DNA from: Carnegiea gigantea
Lineage: Eukaryota > Streptophyta > Magnoliopsida > Caryophyllales > Cactaceae
Length of the DNA: 64,000 bases
Assembly: GCA_029747015.1 (NCBI GenBank)
Contig: JAKOGI010001363.1
Span: forward strand, 1 to 64,000
Reading direction: 5' to 3'
In this document: positions 22,470 through 32,130 of the stretch, piece by piece
Layout of the letters: each line of letters begins with the position of its first letter
How positions within the stretch are numbered: position 1 is the stretch's first letter
Translations under genes and position numbers: made by a program
Notes under the pieces: model-generated
Database searches by the model: none
What the model saw: the letters and a program-made list of their open reading frames with translations, nothing else
Told to the model about the DNA's origin: nothing

Positions 22470-23100
22470 TTGGAAAAAATAGAAAATTTTTCCGAGAAGA
22501 TTGAAGATATGAAGCAGTTAGAAAGATTTCTTAGAAGCCTTACCTATGCTTCAGATTTCATTAAAGATTTAACTAAACTGCTGAAGCCATCGCAGCAGAA
22601 ACTCAAGAAAAAAGTAAGTTGGACATGGACCACTAATGATACAAATATTATTCAAAATCTCACGAAAATGTGTAAAAATCGTCCTATTCTTAATCTGTCT
22701 AATGAAGGAGATGATTTAGTTCTTAAGACAGATGCTAGCAATGAGCATTGGAGTGCAGTATTCAAAATCAAAGAAGGAGAAAAACTCTGTAAATATTGCA
22801 GTGGAAGTTTAATAAGACAGAATGCAACTACCCCACAATGGAAAAAGAAATCCTTGCAGTCATAAGAGGAATTGAAAAATTCTTAATTTTTTAGCCCTAA
22901 AACCTTTGCTTATTCGAACTGATTGCAAAGGAGTACTTGATTTTATGAAAAAGAATTTATCAAATATACAAGCGCAATGATGACTCCTATATTGGCAATT
23001 ATAGTTAACCAGTTTTCCTTCTCTATTGAACATATACAGCAATCGAAGAATTCTCTGGCAGATAGTTTTACTCGAGACCTCACCAATGGTGATCATCAAA
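22470..23100 (+). pseudogene. Pararetroviral RNase H remnant
   Basis: The open frame 22470-22865 includes a connection segment (LRSLTYASDFIKDLTKLLKP) and LVLKTDASNEHWSAVFK, where the Asp of TDAS is catalytic. A shift near 22840-22870 moves the rest to other frames, ending with SLADSFTR near 23055. It directly follows RT. Confidence 0.8.
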
Positions 23101-24168
23101 GCAAAACTCCTACCAAAAAAGGAGAAAATCCATAATGAAACACCTTTACTACTAGAACGGGTTACACCTTCTAGTAAGGTTCTTATTGATAATTTGGAAT
23201 TTCATACAAAAAGTAGATTATATTTTGGTCTGCTATCTTCTACCTACCTAATAGTCCAAAGATTTTCCCTTATAGAATTACAAGTTAATTGCTTTAAATA
23301 TCCTTATGATATCCAAGAAAAAATAGGTTCCCATGTTCTAGAAAAATGATTCAATGAGTGGTATGCGGCCTGCGTCGACTATTATCATAATTATTCCTAT
23401 GATATTTGGGAGTCTTTTAGTGCAACGATCTATTTTCCTAATAAGTCTGGAGTTGGTGGTGTTAGTTTCCCAACAAATCAATCTCTTTAGATGACCCCGT
23501 CATTAAAGCCTGGGAGTATGGTATGATAGTTTATTTTATGGAACCAGATCCAAAGTTTTCATTTTTCTCAAGACTAACTAAATTTTAGCAATGCATGTTC
23601 AGAAGGATCCATTGAATTTTAACATCTCCTGATGGTCCAACAAAAATTTCATATAGCAGATGCCTATATTTGGAGGTACATTGTGCACTAATTGAATATG
23701 AAAATGGAAAAGCTAAACCAACCCATTATCTTGTTTGGATCGTTGATTACGATGATCCCTATGATCAATGATGAGAATGGTTTCCAGAATGACGTGAATT
23801 AGTTATCGATCCTACTTTAGCAAGAGCCATCGGTTTTTACAACATCTATCATCAAAGTTGGGCATTAATCGAACAAGGAAAAATGTTAATGTATTGTGTA
23901 AGCACTACTTTCGCCTATGATAATGAGTTTAAAGAATATATGAAGGTGGAAGGAGCGATTTTCAGAAGATATCTTTGATTATCTCTTTAATGTTGGAGCT
24001 AAAAAATTCTTATTAGAAAAAGGAAAGAAATATCTTCTAGAATTATTTGAGAAATGGGGCCCAGAACACCTTCAATTAGATGAAGATTTTAATAATTATC
24101 CAGATAATAATAGTCTGAAAGATATAAATGGAGATGAAAGCATGCAAAATCTCAATAATGATGACTAG
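23101..24168 (+). pseudogene. Pararetroviral C-terminal region, possible TAV-type protein
   Basis: Coding-like text continues after RNase H in several frames, with pieces such as YYHNYSYDIWESF near 23383, ARAIGFYNIYHQSWALIEQGK near 23822-23884 and an acidic end near 24090-24168. In several Caulimoviridae genera the last gene encodes a translation transactivator/inclusion-body protein. I infer that identity only from position; the sequence itself does not let me prove it. Confidence 0.4.
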
Positions 24169-24239
24169 TCTTGTGACCATTAAAAGTTCTAAAAAGTAGT
24201 TGCTCCATTATTGTACTATTCTGACAAGTATCAGGTCTG

Positions 24240-24350
24240 AAAAATAAGATAGTTTACTATACCCACGTGAATGTACTATAGCCACGTGTAAAAGCAGCAT
24301 GTACTGTAGCCATTAGGGCATCCTATTTACCCTCATCTCCTCTATAAAAA
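24240..24350 (+). promoter_or_regulatory. Pararetroviral 35S-type promoter
   Basis: A TATA box TATAAAAA lies at 24343-24350. Upstream are two G-boxes CACGTG at 24264-24269 and 24283-24288, inside three imperfect direct repeats of a TACTATAGCCACGTG-like unit (about 24254, 24274, 24303; the last has lost the G-box). Position after the last viral gene matches where caulimovirids place the genomic promoter. Confidence 0.7.
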
Positions 24351-24893
24351 GAGAAGTCGAGTGCTGAGAATGGACATAGTCATTTGAGCATTGTTGAGCT
24401 AAAGAGAAGTCGGAATTCACCTTTTCTCTATGAACAAGCATCTCTAATGATCTTAGCTTAAGTCCCCTTTCAAGCTTTCCATAGTGATATTTCCACTTTC
24501 AAACTTTCAATAAAAGAAGTTTTCTCAGTAGGGAATGTTATTCAATCGAACTTTATGTCCTAAATATTATAAGTTCTTAATTAAAGTCTCACTATTCTTT
24601 AAAATACTTAAAACTTGATTAGTGACTACTGTCTGAGGTAGAAAATAAAACAGATCTGTACTGTACCTGATCTAAGAAAGTTGGGGTTACGATTAGCAAT
24701 CTCTTAAATCGGGAGCTAGAGGAACGTCGAAATCCAGCACCAACTAAGTTCAAGTGATGGTTGAAACTCTCTAATTAAGCTTTGGTTATTTTGCTAAGTA
24801 TGGTAGGCCGTTAATCATAGAAAATATAACATTTATGATATAAGTAGTAGATTGTGATAATTAGTACCAGCAAAGTCTTTATAAGAAGTTTAA
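24304..24893 (+). repeat. Inverted repeat, left arm (viral promoter/leader)
   Basis: Runs from the promoter through the TATA box, poly(A) signal and leader-like sequence to about 24893. It pairs with 25167-25755 in inverted orientation, position sums holding near 50060 along the whole length. By eye roughly three quarters or more of bases match, with small indels. Confidence 0.85.
24509..24514 (+). terminator. Pararetroviral poly(A) signal
   Basis: AATAAA lies about 165 bp downstream of the TATA box. That close spacing is typical of caulimovirid terminal redundancy, where the signal is skipped on the first pass and used on the second. The inverted copy retains it at 25546-25551 (TTTATT on the + strand). 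Confidence 0.6.
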
Positions 24894-25166
24894 TTGCTAA
24901 AAAGTAGCATAAAACAACTTATTTGCATAGTTTTCCCAACAAGGGCCTTTCTGTAATTTCTAAAAGTTCAAGGACTAAAATAATAAGAAAAAAGAACCTA
25001 AAAATTGGTTACCTGAAAACATAAGTACCCTAGAATTAGATATCAAATTATAGGGGCCTAAAAATAGTTACCATAGAACTTAGGTACCTCAAAGTCACCT
25101 ATTAGGGTATTCTTAGTAATTTTGCTATTTTTTGGGGCTTTTCCTAGAAATATGCTTATTTTAAAC
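24894..25166. other. Spacer of the viral inverted repeat
   Basis: About 273 bp between the arms, no coding signal. It holds two loosely similar CCTAAAAATTGGTTACC/CCTAAAAATAGTTACC segments in direct orientation. Confidence 0.6.
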
Positions 25167-25755
25167 ATTATAACTTCTTGCAATGACTTTATTGATACAA
25201 GTTGTGACAATCTACTACTTATATCATAAATGTTTTATTTTCTGTTATTGTCGGCTTATCATGCTTAGCAAAATAATAAAACTTAGTTATCAAGTTTTAA
25301 TCATTACCTGAAGTTAATCGGTATTCGACCCTAATATTCCTCTAACTACTAGTTTATAATGATTGTTAATATCAACTACACGATCCTTAGATTAGGTACA
25401 ACATAGACTCATTTCGTTTCCTACCTCGAATCGTAGTTATTAGTCATGTTTTTATATTTTTAAGGATAGTGAAGCTTTAATGAAAAAATTATAATGATTG
25501 AGACATAATGTTCAATTGAATAACATTCTCTAGTGGAAAATTTCGTTTATTGAAAGGTTGAAAGTGAAAATATTACAATAGAATTGAAAAGGGACTTAAA
25601 TTACTAAAGTCATCAGAGATACTTGCGCATAGAAAAATAGAAAAACATGACTTCTTTTTTGCTCAAATATGCACAAATGACTGTGTTCCTTCCTAATAAT
25701 CGTCTTCTCCTGTTGTAGATGAGATGAAATATAGGATACCCTAGTGGTTACAGTT
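25167..25755 (-). repeat. Inverted repeat, right arm (viral promoter/leader)
   Basis: Reverse complement counterpart of 24304-24893. It retains the AATAAA signal (25546-25551) but its TATA position is mutated. It shows that viral terminal sequence is present in two opposed copies. Confidence 0.85.
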
Positions 25756-26205
25756 TGGTTCAGATCAATTCGGATTTAGCTCCTAATCAGATTAACTAAT
25801 TTCATATGCCGGATCAAATTATTTGATTTGGGCTTTAGAGTTCCAGCAAGTTTTGTCAAGTATAATTATAAACAATATCTATTTGGTAGTTTGACTAAAT
25901 CAACTTACTATATAGCATATAATCAATAAAATCCAAAACTAGACTATTCTATTCATTCACACATTGCGTGCAAATTATACATAGCATTTCATGTAAAAAG
26001 TCTACACATTCCTTCCGCAACTAATCTACAAAATAAAAATAAATAATAAATACTAAACTTTAAGAAAAGTAATCCTCTCTGTCAAAATTAATAATCCTCT
26101 AACTAAAAGAGTTAAGCACTGCTATTCCAATACGACCCCCCTCCAAAAAAAGAAAGAAAAAGGGAAAAAGGGGGGGGGGAACAAGTGAATCGTGATCATG
26201 AGAAA
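25756..26205. other. Intergenic sequence, no gene seen
   Basis: AT-rich, with a poly-G tract near 26171-26179. I see no element boundary or coding signal between the viral repeat and the pectinesterase remnant. Confidence 0.5.
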
Positions 26206-26398
26206 TTATCGGTTAATAATAGTAATAAACTGTACATTGTCGCCTGAAGGAGGTGGTAAAAGACATTTGGCGGCATCAATATATTCCAAACTAATAAAGT
26301 CTTGGACTTCTTCATCACTTAGCTGCTTAGCATATGAAACTCTATTGCTAGTGACTGCTCCTGGACCATCGTTGTTATATTCCCCAAAATATACCGTC
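26206..26398 (-). pseudogene. Pectinesterase, last exon
   Basis: From the acceptor TTGCAG|GACGG (AG at 26400-26399) the frame gives TVYFGEYNNDGPGA, RVSYAKQLSDEEVQDFISL and a C-terminal LLPPP segment, ending at TAA 26208-26206. This is the conserved C-terminal stretch of plant pectin methylesterases (GEY...GPGA and the AKQL segment). The exon itself is open, and phase agrees with the exon at 26618-26859. Pectinesterases remove methyl esters from homogalacturonan in the wall. Confidence 0.82.
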
Positions 26399-26617
26399 CT
26401 GCAACAACATCATGTTTAATTAATTAAACGGATTACATAAAAAAATAAAGTAATTTCAAATTTAATCATTATTTTTAATGAAAAACTCAAACAAATTTGG
26501 AAGTTTTGGTCTCACAAACTAGATTTCGATTCTAATAATTAAATTTTCGAGATTCATGAGTAATCGTACAAGGGGTATGGTCAAAAGCAAAGAAAGAAAA
26601 GTGCAAGGGAGGCATAC
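26399..26617 (-). other. Pectinesterase intron
   Basis: 219 bp with donor GTATGC (GT at 26617-26616) and acceptor GCAG ending at 26399. It splits a Lys codon (phase 2) and restores the conserved reading. Confidence 0.7.
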
Positions 26618-26859
26618 TTTTGCATATGGGACTTGAAGCTGTTAGACCAGGCCTCAGGGTCGACGACATCATCGAGTTAGCAGTAGGAGTAGATAACCCT
26701 TCCAGCCTCCATCCAAGCCCTAGCCAAGTAGGCATTGGCACCGCTCCCTGTCACCTTGCAGTGCACAAAGGAGTATCCACCTTCTCCATCTTGGTTCTTC
26801 CTCGCATGAGCCACTATCACCGCCACCAGATCCCCCGGTATTATGTGTAGCTCAGTGCT
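26618..26859 (-). pseudogene. Pectinesterase, penultimate visible exon with in-frame stop
   Basis: The exon starts after a candidate acceptor AG at 26861-26860. The frame reads STELHIIPGDLVAVIVAHAR, then GGYSFVHCKVTGSGANAYLA and RAWMEAGRVIYSY. A TAA follows at 26679-26677, and the frame resumes with LDDVVDPEAWSN. Family members continue without a stop here, so this is a nonsense mutation. Other drift is visible: LARAW where LGRAW is usual, and VAHAR where TAQAR is usual. Upstream exons are absent: 19 bp further on the - strand the LTR element A begins. Confidence 0.8.
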
Positions 26860-26878
26860 CTATCATCATTTTTATTAT

Positions 26879-28200
26879 TGTTAGGGAAAAAGTTTTAATA
26901 TTTATAAACCCCAAGTGCAAGGTGAACCGTTGAGTACCTGGGGTGTCGTCCGCAGAGAGTTGGGTTTCCAAGTACCAGGGCTAACTAAAGCATCTCAAGA
27001 TAGGTAAAACTGAAGGGATGGAAAATAGAACTACTAAATCGAAAATGAAAGGACTATGATTAGACCTAAGATAAACCAAGTAATCAAGTGAGGGCCAAAC
27101 CTATCCTAGCTATGCTATCATTCAGAGTTGACGGTTGTATCGTTGAGGCCACCTAAGCCCTCTCTCAAGGGTCAATAGGCTAATCTAGTTGCTCTAACCA
27201 CCTATTTTCATGGGATTAGTTCAACTAAACTATTAGGTTGACAACCCTTGGCCTAACTAGCGACGGGACTATTTTCATGTCCCAATCCCAACTCTTCTCT
27301 CTGCTCACACTAGACAATCAACCTCATATTTCAGCATAAGTCAATTGCCCTAAAACATGGATGAAAGCTCTTTCAAGCATTTCATCGAACACTCGACGGA
27401 CATGAAAGAAAACTCTAAATTCTAGGCATGAACAAGGTAGGGTTGGGGCCTCAACAAGGTTAATTAGCCATCAAGGGCTAGCCACAATCCAAACCAGCCA
27501 AAATTAACAACTATCATCAACAAAATACAAAAACCCAAACTAAACCTAAACTAGCAAAGAAGAAGGCAAACATGAACAAGAGGCGAAAAGAAACTAATAT
27601 AATCCAATCAATCTAACTAAATCTGGATTAACAATGAAAACTAAACATCTAAGCCAAACAAATCCAATGCAAAAATTAAGCTATCAAAACCTAAACAAGA
27701 ACAAGATATGAAAGAGAGAGCGAAGAGAACTTATGCTTGATTAATGGAATGAACATGAAATCCAAAGCTTTGAATCCAAAATACAATCTATAACATCCTA
27801 ATCTAATCCTCCTATTGAGGTTTTTACTGGTTCAAACCTAAACTAAAACTAGCTTAAAATTGCCAGAGAGAACCCCGAGCGACTCCTGGAACAAAATGCT
27901 CGAAGGGGCATTAAATAGGAAATTGCACAGTCGAGCGAACGGACGAGGGCACGACCATGCCAGGTGGCATGGCGCCACCGTGCCACATTTCTGGCACGAT
28001 GGTTCGGCCCCCTATCGTCCCTTCTTGCCTACTTTTGCTCTTTTTTGTCTGCCTTCGCTCCTTTTCGTGATGTTTGCTCGATTTGAAGTTTATTACCTAC
28101 AAAAGCAAATAAAACAAGTAAAAACTCTAAAGACTATATTATCATATGAGCTAAAATTAGGTAAAAGGGACGCGTAGAAATGACACATTATCGCCTAACA
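26879..28200 (-). repeat. LTR A1
   Basis: 1322 bp, TGTTAGG...CCTAACA. Its first 730 bp match LTR A2, and the whole is related to the B LTRs at 47225 onward. It contains a GC-rich block near 27930-28030 and CTATTTAATG (on the - strand) near 27910 as a possible TATA region. Confidence 0.85.
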
Positions 28201-30867
28201 AATACCCCTACGCCTATCTTTTGCTCGTCCTCGAGTGAAGCAAAACAAAAACTAACATAAGAACATAACTCACTGTCGTAGGAATCACGGTTGCATTTAG
28301 CGTATGCAACAAGCCCTTTGAATCCCTTGGTTCCCTCAAGTGGACGAGTAAGGTCTCGTGAGGGTTTGTAGAAGATATACCCACAAAATCTTGAAAAAGG
28401 AAAACAAGTGGAAAAGGAGAAAGGAAAACAAAGAAAACAAAATAGGTATGCAAACAAGGGACAAATATTTATACAAGGGGAAGACTATACACGTTCTGAC
28501 CAACTGAATCACCAATGCAACAAAGATATTAGCCTGTATAAAAACAGAGTGTACATATCAAAACTCTCCATCCACATACATGGCATCAAAGGACCAACTT
28601 TTCACCCCACTGTACATCAAAACTTGGAATCCATCCTAGTACTTGGTGTGTAAATGTATCATCATCTTTGGACCTAAGCATACCAAAATCAAACTCGTTC
28701 CCACCTGACTGACACATGCTACATTATTGACTTGTTAACACAAGAAGCAAGCTCTCCCAGTAGCATTATTACCTCAAAGGATAACACCTAGTAGCATTAT
28801 TGCCTCAAAGGGTAACGCCCAGTAGCGCATGCCTCAAAGGGATACTTATCATTCCTTATTTTATGTTTTTCATTTTCTCCTTTTTTTCATCTTTTTTTTT
28901 TTTTAATGTAGACAAATATTAAAGTAACCGTGTCAAAAATAGGTGGCAGAGTCAATCACGGAAGACTAAGACCCTAAGCTAATGATGATGGTATAGATAA
29001 GGATAGGATTACACATTGATAATGAACAATTGGAGTTAGAATTAGGGCCTAGAATGACATGCTGAGGACAAAGATCTATCATGCACATCACATTCCTATA
29101 CAAGCTAATAGTAAAAGTACATGGGATTTAAACTAATCAGAATAGTACGAAGCATCCCCAAAGCTAAAAAGGAAAACTATACAAAAGTAAAAAATTTTTG
29201 CAAAAATATACATAGGGTATATGACTTCCCACCCCCATGCCTAAATCTTACAATGTCCTCATTGGGGGCCAATGAGTCACAACCACCAACAGAACACATA
29301 TATATACAAAAGAAAAGAAATCTACCAAAATAACTATACAAAATCAAAATATAAATAAGAAAGGGCAAGAGCTATATATACAAAATAAAAATAAAGAAAG
29401 AGAAAAGAGGGAACAAATTTACCAGGTTAGGTGCTGGGTGCACCTAAACTACCACCTCCTCAAGACAGTGCGATGGGAGGTTGAAGGAGCATCAGCCACT
29501 CCTCCTCATCTCAAGATCCGAGCTACTAAATCAGATGCTGTCAAAGCTCTTATGAGCTTATCAAACACCTAAGCATGCAACTCAGATGAATGTAAGTAAG
29601 AGCACACAAATATAAATACACGCATAAAAATAGGTGCTCTCCTAAACATAGCAAATGCCTTGGAAAAACCAGATGAATAATCGAATACACTAGTCAATAT
29701 GATTTTTTCAAGCATGCCCTCTAGGTAAAGACGATAAGGAGCAAGGGAGGGGTCGTACCCCCTAAAGGTACCTGGGGATTCAGAGCAGTCAACCTCATTC
29801 CTCTCAAGTATGCATAAGAATCAATAAGTGACATATCACAACACTCAGGGGCAGGGGAGGGTGGTGGGCAGGAAGAAGAAGCATGGAATGTATCAAGAGG
29901 GTTGGGGGACATATTGTCAACAAAATCAGGATTAGCTGGCCCCGAAACCACAACATCCACACATGAAGTCCCTATGGAAGTTTCATGAAGATCATACTCC
30001 TCAATAAAAACGTCCCTAACTCAGACCGAGTATCATCCTCATCAATACTAGCACTTACACCAAAGGTCTTACCTACCTCGAACTCTGTCGACTAAGTTAA
30101 AGGGGAAGGTGTATCAAGAAAGGTCATGACAAAAACAGTGCTGTCCCTATAGGTATTAGGAAAGGATGGAGCAACTGTGAGTGAAGTAGTCAATGGAGGG
30201 TCAAGTACTTCCTCTAGTCCGGACTCTAGAAGAGGGAAAGATGCACCATCATCACACAAATTGACATCAAGTCTAGGAGCACTAGAACTAAGGTCAGTCT
30301 CGGGTGATAGGATATACTCTTGCATTTCATTAGCAAACTCAATTTGTTGCTCATTCATTGTCTTTATCATATTGCTAAGTCTAGCGAAGCCCTCATCGGA
30401 AATATGATAGGGACAAGAATTACTATCATGGTCAGAATAATGGCAAATTTCGCACATACGAGGAGTATAATCAGGGATGTAAGAGGGTGGGATGTATGAA
30501 TTAGTGCAACTAATCTCGTATTCATAAGTATTCTGAGCCAACCAATCAAGAAAATCCGAGGCTTCATCAACATTTTCAGCACAAAAATCCCAATACTGTA
30601 AAAGATTACGGGTCTCACAATTCGTACCCTCATAAACTATATTCAAAATTTTCTACTTCTCCAAGCAATAAGCACAATGAGCAAGAAAAGCATGTAATCT
30701 TTCGTAATATCTCCAAAACAGTTCATGCTTATATTGAGAGAAGTGGAAGCTAGACATATTTTTTTTAATTTGTAAAATTTTTTTTCAAAATAAAAGCCTA
30801 GTCTCAAATGCTCAAGTAAGCTCTAATATTAGAAAGCGTCAACTCTCCGGTAACGGTGGCAAAAACT
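28201..30867 (-). mobile_element. Body of element A
   Basis: Gag-like sequence occupies 29720-30757. From 28201 to about 29500 there is no coding signal: the - strand starts with the purine tract plus a CTCGAGGACGAGCAAAAG-like motif next to LTR A1, then AT-rich sequence with repeated CCTCAAAGGATAACACC/CCAGTAGC motifs near 28770-28840. Confidence 0.75.
29540..30757 (-). pseudogene. Element A gag-like gene, broken
   Basis: ATG at 30757. The frame reads HELFWRYYERLHAF, then an early TAG at 30655-30653, YWDFCAENVDEASDFLDWLA, and a knuckle CEICHYSDHDSNSC (CX2CX4HX4C). A long acidic Ser/Pro-rich segment follows, with a stop near 30092. A later open part (29960-29721) contains SANPDF-like text, and a frame continues to about 29540. 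The B copies share the same layout. This would be a nucleocapsid-type Gag with no Pol. Confidence 0.75.
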
Positions 30868-31598
30868 TGTTAGGGAAAAAGTTTTAATGTTTATAAACCC
30901 CAAATGTAAGGTGCATTGTTGAGTACTTGGGATGTCGTCCATAGAGAGTTGGGTTTTCAACTACCAGGGCTAACTAAAGCGTCTCAAGCTAGGCAAAACT
31001 GAAGGGATAGAAAATAGAACTAAATTACTAAAGCGAAAACGAAAGGACTGTGATTAGACCTAAGAAGAACCAAGTAATCAACTCAAGCACAAACCTATCC
31101 CAGCTATGCTAGCATTCAGAGTTGATCGGTTGCATTGTTGGGGCCACCTAAGCCCTCTCTCAAGGCTTAATAGGCTAATCTAGTTGCTCTAACCACCTAT
31201 TTTCATGTGATTAGTTCAACTAAACTACTAGGTTGATAACCCTTGACCTAGCTAGCGACGAGAATATTTTCATGTCCCAATCCCAACTATTCTCTCTACC
31301 CATACTAGACAATCAACCTCACCTTTCAGCATGAGTCAATTGTCCCAAAACACGGATGAAAGCTCTTTCAAGTATTTTATCTAACATTTGGCAGGTATGA
31401 AAGAAAACTCTAAATTCTAGTCATAAACAAGGTAGGGTTGGGGCCTCAATAAGGTTAATTAGCCATCAAGGGCTAGCCACAATCCAAACTAGCCAAAATT
31501 AACAACTATCATCAACAAAATATAAAAACCCAAACTAAACCTGAACTAGCAAAGAGGAAGGCAAACGTCAACAAAAAGGGGAAAGAAACTAATATAAT
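30868..31598 (-). repeat. LTR A2, interrupted by a CACTA transposon
   Basis: Matches LTR A1 from its TGTTAGG end for about 730 bp, to AATATAAT at 31591-31598. Sequence then switches abruptly to CACAAGAAAACTG, the outer CACTA end. The rest of this LTR must lie beyond the right edge of the window. Confidence 0.82.
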
Positions 31599-31609
31599 CA
31601 CAAGAAAAC

Positions 31610-32130
31610 TGATATTGGGCGAGGAGCACTTTCATCGCCCAATGTGCATAATTCGACGCCCTTTGATTAGGGCGGCGAAATGGTTTTCGTCACAAGGTCG
31701 ACGTCTGAATGTCGAGGCCCACAAAAGGGCGACCAAATCTTTTGTTCGACGCGCATATGGACTATGTAGGCCACGAAAATTTTCATCGCCCTACTTCGCA
31801 TATGGCCTCGCTTTCCGTTTTTATGGCCTACATGTGCTATAAGGCCACAAATATTTTTATGGCCCATTTTTGTATGGGGCCTCGCTTTGTTGTTTTCATG
31901 GCGCTTACATTGTGTATGACCTTGAAATTTTTTGTGGCCCATCCTTTTGTAGGGCCTCGCTTTTTAGTTTTCGTAGCCCTTACCATGTGTATGACCTTGA
32001 AAGTTTTTATGGCCTATCCTTTTTTAGCGCCTCGCTTTTTAGTTTTCGTGGCCCTGTCTATGTAGAGGACCACGAAATTTTTTATGACCCTTTATCCAGT
32101 GAGCATTAATTAGCTGTTTCGTGGCCCTAT
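31610..32130. repeat. Outer CACTA subterminal repeats
   Basis: A dozen or so variants of GGCCACGAAA / TTTCGTGGCC in both orientations, typical of transposase-binding subterminal regions. The part from 31803 to about 32105 is a tandem array with period about 75 bp, marked by GGCCTCGCTTT near 31805, 31879, 31953 and 32029. Confidence 0.75.

Larger units (their letters stand above)
18197..24560 (+). mobile_element. Endogenous pararetrovirus (Caulimoviridae), degraded
   Basis: About 6.4 kb with a tRNA-Met primer site, capsid-like region, CCHC knuckle, movement-protein-like domain, aspartic protease motif, RT with YIDD, RNase H, a further C-terminal region, then a TATA/poly(A) promoter unit. No LTRs and no integrase are present, which separates it from LTR retrotransposons and fits an integrated plant pararetrovirus. 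Coding is split by many stops and shifts. The order capsid, knuckle, movement protein, protease, RT recalls cavemovirus/solendovirus-like genomes rather than the movement-protein-first order of caulimoviruses; the genus is not certain. Confidence 0.82.
26879..31598 (-). mobile_element. Element A: gag-only Athila/Tat-like LTR retrotransposon
   Basis: LTR A1 (26879-28200), a 2.67-kb body and LTR A2 (30868-31598, interrupted). The LTRs begin TGTTAGG and A1 ends CCTAACA. A decayed tRNA-Asp-type primer site lies beside A2, and a CCCCT tract (purine tract on the - strand) beside A1. The body encodes only a gag-like protein with a CCHC knuckle; no protease, RT or integrase is seen, so it is non-autonomous, like TR-GAG elements. 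The left flank at 26874-26878 is ATTAT; the right flank is outside the window. The element sits in the pectinesterase intron. Confidence 0.82.

Noticed and set aside
31615..32109. Several overlapping open frames rich in CFHGAY/FVALT-type repeats
   Set aside because: They arise from translating the outer CACTA subterminal 75-bp repeats in different frames, not from genes.
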